From assembly GCF_015354245.1 (NCBI RefSeq), contig NZ_JADKYZ010000007.1, positions 1-64,000 on the forward strand: a stretch of DNA of 64,000 bases, read 5' to 3'. The DNA comes from Diaphorobacter caeni (GTDB lineage: Bacteria; Pseudomonadota; Gammaproteobacteria; Burkholderiales; Burkholderiaceae_C). Shown here one piece after another: positions 58,130 through 64,000 of this stretch; the first letter of the stretch is position 1, and every line of letters starts with the position of its first letter. The notes under the pieces are model-generated. The model had not been told where the DNA came from. It ran no database searches and worked only from the letters and a program-made list of their open reading frames with translations. The position numbers and the translations under genes were made by a program.

Positions 58130-60979
58130 ATGTCCGCGCCCGCCGCCCGCAAATCCGACGCCCCCGCCAACGCTCCCGCGGTCCGCAAGACCGACAAGGA
58201 TCTCCCGCTGATCCAGGACATTCGTCTGCTTGGACGCATTCTGGGCGACGCGATCCGCGAGCAGGAAGGCGTTGCCGCCTATGACCTGGTCGAGCAGATC
58301 CGCAAGCTCTCGGTGGCCTTCCGCCGCGATGCGGACCAAGAGGCGGACAAGGCGCTCAAGAAGCTGCTCAAGGGCCTGACCGGCGACCAGACCGTGAGCG
58401 TGATCCGTGCGTTCACCTATTTCAGCCATCTGGCCAATCTGGCCGAGGACCGCCACCACATCCGCCGCCGCGCCGTGCACGAGCGCGCGGGCAGCGCCCA
58501 GGAAGGCAGCATCGAGGTGGCGCTTGCGCGCCTGCGCTGGGCCGGCATCGCGCCGCGCGCGGTGGCGCAGTCGCTCGCCAAGAGCTATGTGGCGCCGGTG
58601 CTCACCGCCCACCCGACCGAGGTGCAGCGCAAGAGCATTCTGGATTCCGAGCGCGAGATCGCCGATCTGCTGACTGCGCGCGACGACATCCTGATGCGCG
58701 CGCAGCTCTACAACAGCGCCAAGGACCCGATCACCCCGCGCGAGCTGGCAGAGAACGATTCGCAGCTGCGCGCGCGCGTCGCCCAGCTCTGGCAGACGCG
58801 CCTGCTGCGCTACTCCAAGCTCACCGTGGCCGACGAAATCGAGAACGCGCTCTCGTACTACGAATACACCTTCCTGCATGAGATTCCGCGCATGTATGCG
58901 GAGCTCGAGCGCGAACTGGGCAACCAGCATGTGGCGAGCTTTCTGCGCATGGGCCAGTGGATCGGCGGCGACCGCGACGGCAATCCGAACGTGAGCGCCG
59001 CCACGCTCGAGCTGGCGCTGAAGCGCCAGTCCGACGTCGCGCTGCGCCACCACCTGACCGAGGTGCACAACCTCGGCCGTGAGCTGTCGCTGTCCGCCAA
59101 CCTGGTGCAGGTATCGCCCGAGATGATGGCGTTGGCCGAACGTTCTCCCGACACCAGCGAGCACCGCGCGGACGAGCCCTATCGTCGTGCGCTCACCGGC
59201 ATCTACGCGCGCCTGGCCGCCACGCTCAAGGACCTGACCGGCGGCGATGCGGCACGCCACGCCGTCGCGCCGCAGAACGCCTACGTGAGCGCGCAGGAGT
59301 TTCTGGCCGATCTGCGCGTCATCGAGTCGTCGCTGCTGTCGCACAAGGCCTCCGCCATGGCGCAGCAGCGTCTGCGTCCGCTGATCCGCGCGGTCGAGGT
59401 GTTCGGCTTTCACCTGGCCACGGTCGACCTGCGCCAGAGTTCCGACCAGCACGAGCGCGTGGTCGCCGAGCTGCTGGCCAAGGCGCGCATCACGCCCGAC
59501 TACTCGTCGCTGCCCGAGACCGAACGCCGCAAGCTGCTCATGCTGCTGCTGGCCGATGCGCGTCCGCTGCGCGTGATGGGCGCGGAGTATTCCGAGCACA
59601 CGGCCGGAGAGATCGCGATCTTCGAGGCCGCGCTCAAGATGCGCGAGCTCTACGGTGCCGAGGCGATCCGCCACTACATCATCAGCCACACCGAGACCGT
59701 GAGCGACATGCTCGAGGTGCTGCTGCTGCAAAAGGAAGTCGGCCTGATGCACGGCACGCTCGACCAGAACGGCCGCGCCGACCTCATCGTCGTGCCGCTG
59801 TTCGAGACCATCGAGGACCTGCGCAACGCCGCGCCCATCATGCGCGAGCTCTACGAGCTGCCGGGCTATGCGGCGCTGGTGCGCGCGAGCGGCGCCGAGC
59901 AGGACATCATGCTCGGCTACAGCGACAGCAACAAGGACGGCGGCATCTTCACGAGCAACTGGGAGCTGTACCGCGCAGAGAACGCGCTGGTGACGCTGTT
60001 CGATGAACTCAACGCCAAGCAAGTAGGTGCGCCGATCCAGCTGCGCATGTTCCACGGCCGTGGCGGCACGGTGGGGCGCGGCGGCGGCCCGAGCTACCAG
60101 GCCATTCTGGCGCAGCCGCCGGGCACCGTGCGCGGCCAGATCCGCCTGACGGAGCAGGGCGAAGTGATCGCCTCCAAATATGCGAACCCCGAGATTGGCC
60201 GACGCAATCTGGAAACGCTGGTCGCCGCGACGCTCGAAGCCACGCTGCTGCAGCCGACCAAGCCCGCGACCAAGGCGTTTCTCGAGGCCGCCGAAGAGCT
60301 CTCCAAGGCCAGCATGGGCGCGTACCGCGCACTGGTCTACGAGACCCCCGGCTTCACCGACTACTTCTTCAGCGCCACGCCGATCCGCGAGATCGCCGAG
60401 CTCAACATCGGCTCGCGCCCCGCGTCGCGCAAGGCCAATCAGAAGATCGAGGATCTGCGCGCGATTCCGTGGGGCTTCAGCTGGGGCCAGTGCCGTCTGA
60501 CGCTGCCGGGCTGGTTCGGTTTCGGCTCGGCCGTGGAGGACTTCATCAAGGCTCCGGGCAAGGACCCCAAGGCCCAGCTCGCGCTGCTGCAGAAGATGTA
60601 CCGTCAGTGGCCGTTCTTCCGCACGCTGCTCTCCAATATGGACATGGTGCTGGCCAAGAGCGACATGCAACTGGCCTCGCGCTACAGCGAACTGGTGGCC
60701 GACGCGCGTCTGCGCAAGAAGGTGTTCGGCAACATCGAGGCAGAGTGGCATCGCACGTCCGACGCGCTGGTGCGCATCACCGGCGACAAGCAGCGTCTGG
60801 CGCACAATTCGGCCCTCGCGCGTTCGATCCGCCACCGCTTCCCCTACATCGACCCGCTGCATCACCTGCAGGTCGAGCTGATCCGCCGCTGGCGTCTGGG
60901 TCAGGCCGATGACCGCGTGAAGACGGGTATCCAGATTTCGATCAACGGCATCGCCGCCGCGCTGCGCAACACCGGCTGA
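58130..60979 (+). CDS. ppc: Phosphoenolpyruvate carboxylase
   Basis: The 949-residue enzyme adds bicarbonate to PEP to make oxaloacetate, refilling the citrate cycle. The catalytic histidine motif [12 protein letters not shown], the [12 protein letters not shown] block, [10 protein letters not shown] and the glycine-rich [14 protein letters not shown] loop are all present, and it ends [11 protein letters not shown] as usual. ATG 58130 ([10 protein letters not shown]) has AGGAG at 58113-58117; ATG 58088 is an alternative. Pairing with divergent hemC is common in Burkholderiales. Confidence 0.96.
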   Translation: MSAPAARKSDAPANAPAVRKTDKDLPLIQDIRLLGRILGDAIREQEGVAAYDLVEQIRKLSVAFRRDADQEADKALKKLLKGLTGDQTVSVIRAFTYFSHLANLAEDRHHIRRRAVHERAGSAQEGSIEVALARLRWAGIAPRAVAQSLAKSYVAPVLTAHPTEVQRKSILDSEREIADLLTARDDILMRAQLYNSAKDPITPRELAENDSQLRARVAQLWQTRLLRYSKLTVADEIENALSYYEYTFLHEIPRMYAELERELGNQHVASFLRMGQWIGGDRDGNPNVSAATLELALKRQSDVALRHHLTEVHNLGRELSLSANLVQVSPEMMALAERSPDTSEHRADEPYRRALTGIYARLAATLKDLTGGDAARHAVAPQNAYVSAQEFLADLRVIESSLLSHKASAMAQQRLRPLIRAVEVFGFHLATVDLRQSSDQHERVVAELLAKARITPDYSSLPETERRKLLMLLLADARPLRVMGAEYSEHTAGEIAIFEAALKMRELYGAEAIRHYIISHTETVSDMLEVLLLQKEVGLMHGTLDQNGRADLIVVPLFETIEDLRNAAPIMRELYELPGYAALVRASGAEQDIMLGYSDSNKDGGIFTSNWELYRAENALVTLFDELNAKQVGAPIQLRMFHGRGGTVGRGGGPSYQAILAQPPGTVRGQIRLTEQGEVIASKYANPEIGRRNLETLVAATLEATLLQPTKPATKAFLEAAEELSKASMGAYRALVYETPGFTDYFFSATPIREIAELNIGSRPASRKANQKIEDLRAIPWGFSWGQCRLTLPGWFGFGSAVEDFIKAPGKDPKAQLALLQKMYRQWPFFRTLLSNMDMVLAKSDMQLASRYSELVADARLRKKVFGNIEAEWHRTSDALVRITGDKQRLAHNSALARSIRHRFPYIDPLHHLQVELIRRWRLGQADDRVKTGIQISINGIAAALRNTG

Positions 60980-61138
60980 TCGGGCGTTTCGGTCGCGGCA
61001 GCTTTGTTTTCCGGTGAGTTCTGTGCCCAATCACTCATGGCATTTCGCGTCGCTCACGGTGCTTGACACTGGCGCTCGCCAGGCGAGGGCAGCCGAGCAA
61101 GGGCCGCCCCGCAGCGATTCAGGGGAGGCGCGTCAATC

Positions 61139-63337
61139 ATGCAGTTGTCTGGACGGGATTTTGCGCTGAGCGGCTGGCTGCACCGGCTGCGCGGACAGGA
61201 AGCCTCGCTCTACGCGCTGCGTGTGCTCGTCGCGCTGGGCGGCGCCATGGGCTGGTGCTGGAGCACCGGCCACATGCCTTGGCTGGTGCCGCTGTTTCTC
61301 GGCGTGATCGCCAGCGCGCTTGCCGAAACCGACGACAACTGGCGTGGCCGGCTGCGCACGCTGGTGATCACGCTGGCGGGCTTTGCGCTGGTGTCGCTCA
61401 GCATCGAGACCGTCGTCCATTCGCCCGCGCTGTTCGCACTCACGCTGTGCGGCGTCGCGTTCGCATTCACCATGCTCGGCGCGGTGGGTGAGCGGTATCG
61501 CGCGGTCTCCACCGCGTCGGTGATTCTCGCGCTCTACACCGCGATGAGCGTGGGCGCTTCGCAGCAGACGCCGCCGCATCTCGTGTCCGCGCTGCTGCTG
61601 GCCGGTGCGGCCTAGTATGGGCTGCTTTCGGTGCTCTGGAAGATGGCCTTTCCGCTGCGGCCGCTGCGCATGGGGCTGGCGCAGCTCTATGCGGAGCTCA
61701 GCGGCTACATGCAGCTCAAGGCCAGTCTGTTCGAGCCGGTGCGCGGCCTCGACGTGCAGCAGCGGCGCATCGGCCTTGCGCAGGCCAACGGACGGGTGGT
61801 GGCGGCGCTCAACGTGATGAAGGAGCGCCTGCTCAGCCGCATGCGGGTCGGCAGGGTTCCGCAGGGCGAGTTGCTGCATTGCCTGAATCTGTACTTTCTC
61901 GCTCAGGACATCCACGAGCGCGTGAGCTCCTCGCACTATCACTACAACGACTGGGCCGACGAGCTGTTCCACAGCGACGTACTGTTCCGCTGCCAGCGCG
62001 TGCTCGGCCTGCAGGGCGTGACCTGCGCGCGTCTGGCTGAAGCGCTGCGTGCCCGCAAGCCGTTTCGGCGTGGCGTGGAGGTGGCGCATGCCATCGTCGA
62101 TCTCGAGGATGCGATCGCGTATCTCGAGCAGCAGGGCCGGCCGCAGTGGGTCAGGCCGCTGCGTTCGCTGCGCGCGCTGTCGCGAAATCTCACTACGCTG
62201 GACTCGCAGCTCACGCTCGCCACTGGCCCGCTCGACACCTCGCTGCTCGGCGACGTGACGCTGTTCGACGCGTCCGCGCGCAGCTTCGCCGATGCATGGG
62301 CACGCATCGCCGGACAGCTGCACCTGAGCTCGCCGCTGCTGCGCCACGCGGTGCGTCTCTCGGCTGCGCTGGCCGCTGGGTGCGTGGCCATGCAGCTCAC
62401 CGACCCGGAGCATGGACATTGGATTCTTCTGACCACGCTGTTCGTCTGCCAAGCGACGTATGGCGCGACCATCACCCGCGTGGTCGAGCGCATCGCGGGT
62501 ACGGCGCTCGGCCTGCTCGCCGGCTGGGCGCTGCTCAAGCTCTTTCCGGGCCTTGCCACGCAGGCGCTGATCGCGGTGTGTGCGGGCGTGGTGTTCTTCA
62601 TCACGCGCACCCAGCGCTATGTGATCGGCACGGCGGCCATCACGCTGATGGTGCTGATGTGCTTCAACCAGACCACCGGAGCGGCCTACGAGCTGATCGC
62701 GCCGCGCCTGTTCGACACGCTGATCGGCGGCGTGATCTCGGCCATCGCCATGCTGCTGGTGCTGCCCGACTGGCAGGGGCGTCGCCTCAACGCCGTGGCC
62801 GCGAATGCCGTGGAAGCCAGCGCCGCCTATCTGCGCGAGATACTCTCGCAGTACGCCGACGGCAAGGATGACGACCTTGACTACCGCGTCGCCCGCCGCA
62901 ACGCCCACGACGCCGATGCGGCGCTCTCACGCTCGCTGCACCAGCTCATGCAGGAGCCGCACTGGGCGCGCCGCAATGTGCTTTGGGGCCAGCGCATCCT
63001 GGTGCTCTCGCACACGCTGCTCAACTACATTTCGGCCCTCGGCGCGCATCGCGGCAAGCTCGAAGGCGCGGCGCGGGATGGCCTGCTGATGTCCTCAGGC
63101 GAGATGGCCGTGAAGGAGTTCCATGCCATCGCGACGGCCCTGCGCGCGCAAGGCCAGTTCGAGCCCGGTCTGCCCGATGCCGCGCGCTGCGACGCAGCGG
63201 CCAAAGCTCTGGAAGAGCACGCCGAACCGGCACTGGAGTCACAACGCGCGCTGCTCAACCAATTGGCCCTCATCTGCCGCCAGGTTGCACCGCTGCGGCA
63301 TGTGGCGGCCGAGTTGGCGAGGGTTGCAAAGACGTAG
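61139..63337 (+). pseudogene. FUSC/YccS-family membrane protein gene with internal amber stop
   Basis: Two in-frame pieces together make one full FUSC-type protein of about 730 residues: an N-terminal membrane block (61139-61612) and the rest (61616-63337) with a second membrane block and a cytoplasmic domain. They are separated only by TAG at 61613-61615, where the sequence around it (LLLAGAA, stop, YGLLSVLWKM) suggests a Trp codon TGG changed by one base. FUSC/YccS proteins are putative aromatic acid or fusaric-acid efflux pumps. An internal ATG 61646 might allow a C-terminal product, but the pump should be lost unless the codon is suppressed. Confidence 0.82.
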
Positions 63338-63435
63338 CTGTTCGACCCCAAAGCCAATTTGACTTCCAGCAGCGGGCCATTGAAGCGAACATGGCGCTGA
63401 GATCGACCCTCCAACGCCAAGCCTTTGTACAAACA

Positions 63436-63466
63436 AAAAAACGCCGACAGAAATGCCGGCGTTTTT
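63436..63466. terminator. Bidirectional terminator between FUSC gene and bfr
   Basis: AAAAACGCCG at 63436-63445 pairs exactly with CGGCGTTTTT at 63457-63466, loop ACAGAAATGC, with A- and T-runs on both sides. It serves two convergent genes. Confidence 0.9.
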
Positions 63467-63483
63467 GACAGACAAAAGAAGTA

Positions 63484-63960
63484 TCAGTCCGCGTCGCTCA
63501 TCTGGGACTGCAGGTAGTTTTGCACGCCTACCTTGTTGACCAGCTCGATCTGCGTTTCGAGGAAGTCAATGTGCTCTTCCGTGTCTTCCAGAATCTCCTG
63601 GAGCAGGTCACGCGAGACGTAGTCGCGCACGGTTTCGCAGTGGGCGATGCCGTCCTTGATCGTGGCCTGCGCGCCGCGCTCGCTGCGCAGGTCGCATTCC
63701 AGAATCTCCGGCACGTCCTCGCCGACCTGCAGCTTGGCGAGATCCTGCAGATTGGGCAGGCCGTCGAGCATGAAGATGCGGTCCATGAGCTTGTCGGCGT
63801 GCTTCATCTCGCCGATGGACTCTTCGTATTCCTTCTTGGCCAGCTTGTCGAAGCCCCAGTGCTTGAGCATGCGGTAGTGCAGAAAGTACTGGTTGATGGC
63901 GGTGAGTTCGTTTTTCAGTTGCGCTTGCAGGTGCGCAATCACTTGTGGGTCGCCTTGCAT
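63484..63960 (-). CDS. bfr: Bacterioferritin
   Basis: The 158-residue protein forms a 24-mer iron-storage shell with heme. The ferroxidase ligands E18, E51, H54, E94, E127 and H130 fit the Bfr pattern, and the axial heme ligand M52 lies in GEMKHADKL. It starts MQGDPQVIAHLQAQLKNELTAINQYFLHYRM, a near-standard Bfr start, with an AGGAGAAAG ribosome site. It probably stores iron and limits iron toxicity; the nearby heme genes are core neighbours rather than an operon. Confidence 0.96.
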   Translation of the reverse strand: MQGDPQVIAHLQAQLKNELTAINQYFLHYRMLKHWGFDKLAKKEYEESIGEMKHADKLMDRIFMLDGLPNLQDLAKLQVGEDVPEILECDLRSERGAQATIKDGIAHCETVRDYVSRDLLQEILEDTEEHIDFLETQIELVNKVGVQNYLQSQMSDAD

Positions 63961-64000
63961 GGCTTTCTCCTTCTGTTCAATGGGCGCATTGTCACCAAGC

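Noticed and set aside
58112-61030. Reverse-strand frame of 972 codons opposite ppc
   Set aside because: ppc is unmistakable on the forward strand; this is a codon-bias shadow.
1-64000. CRISPR arrays, rRNA genes or intact insertion sequences
   Set aside because: No regularly spaced direct repeats, no rRNA-like sequence and no transposase were seen.

Overview
The window is high-GC DNA from a betaproteobacterium of the order Burkholderiales, most likely family Comamonadaceae. The clues are the hemC-hemD-hemX-hemY cluster divergent from ppc, a Bug-type tricarboxylate receptor, IPTL-CTERM surface proteins and the general protein style. Assignment is by recognition of families; no database search was possible.

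Region 1 (1 to about 23740) is most of a siphovirus prophage with HK97-like heads. It runs HNH endonuclease, small and large terminase, protease, capsid, portal, head-tail connectors, tail tube, two tail chaperones joined by a classical A-AAA-AAC slippery site, tape measure, short tail-tip and adhesin genes, then holin, endolysin and spanins. A two-gene accessory cassette (a reverse-strand gene and a lipoprotein) sits between the chaperones and the tape measure. Three small reverse-strand genes with a promoter/operator palindrome and a tyrosine integrase follow, abutting the 3' end of tRNA-Leu(CAA), which is the inferred attachment site. The early end of the prophage and its other att site lie outside the window.

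Region 2 (23.8-38.7 kb) is chromosomal: cysM, a Nudix hydrolase, a TusA-like protein, a divergent MocR regulator/DMT exporter pair, galU, valS and a VOC protein. It ends with a catabolic cluster: a LysR regulator divergent from a CaiB-type CoA-transferase, an acyl-CoA dehydrogenase fused to an AcuI-like reductase, and a Bug receptor.

Region 3 (38.8-47.0 kb) is the most striking. An ARM/HEAT-repeat protein, a SWIM zinc-finger protein, a structured non-coding RNA and a retron reverse transcriptase together form a retron that I match to type XIII. The RNA has perfect 12-nt a1/a2 complementarity and a near-perfect 27-bp msd-like hairpin. The RT carries a C-terminal membrane region. A gene followed by a degenerate integron attC-like site lies just downstream.

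Region 4 (47.4-53.7 kb) is an island bounded by a truncated duplicate of the 3' end of hemY on one side and intact hemY on the other. It holds a PfkB kinase, two IPTL-CTERM-type exported proteins (one with leucine-rich repeats), a MITE-like element and a GntR/UTRA regulator.

Region 5 (53.7-64.0 kb) is core chromosome: hemY-hemX-hemD-hemC on the reverse strand, ppc, a FUSC-family membrane protein gene broken by one amber codon, and bacterioferritin.
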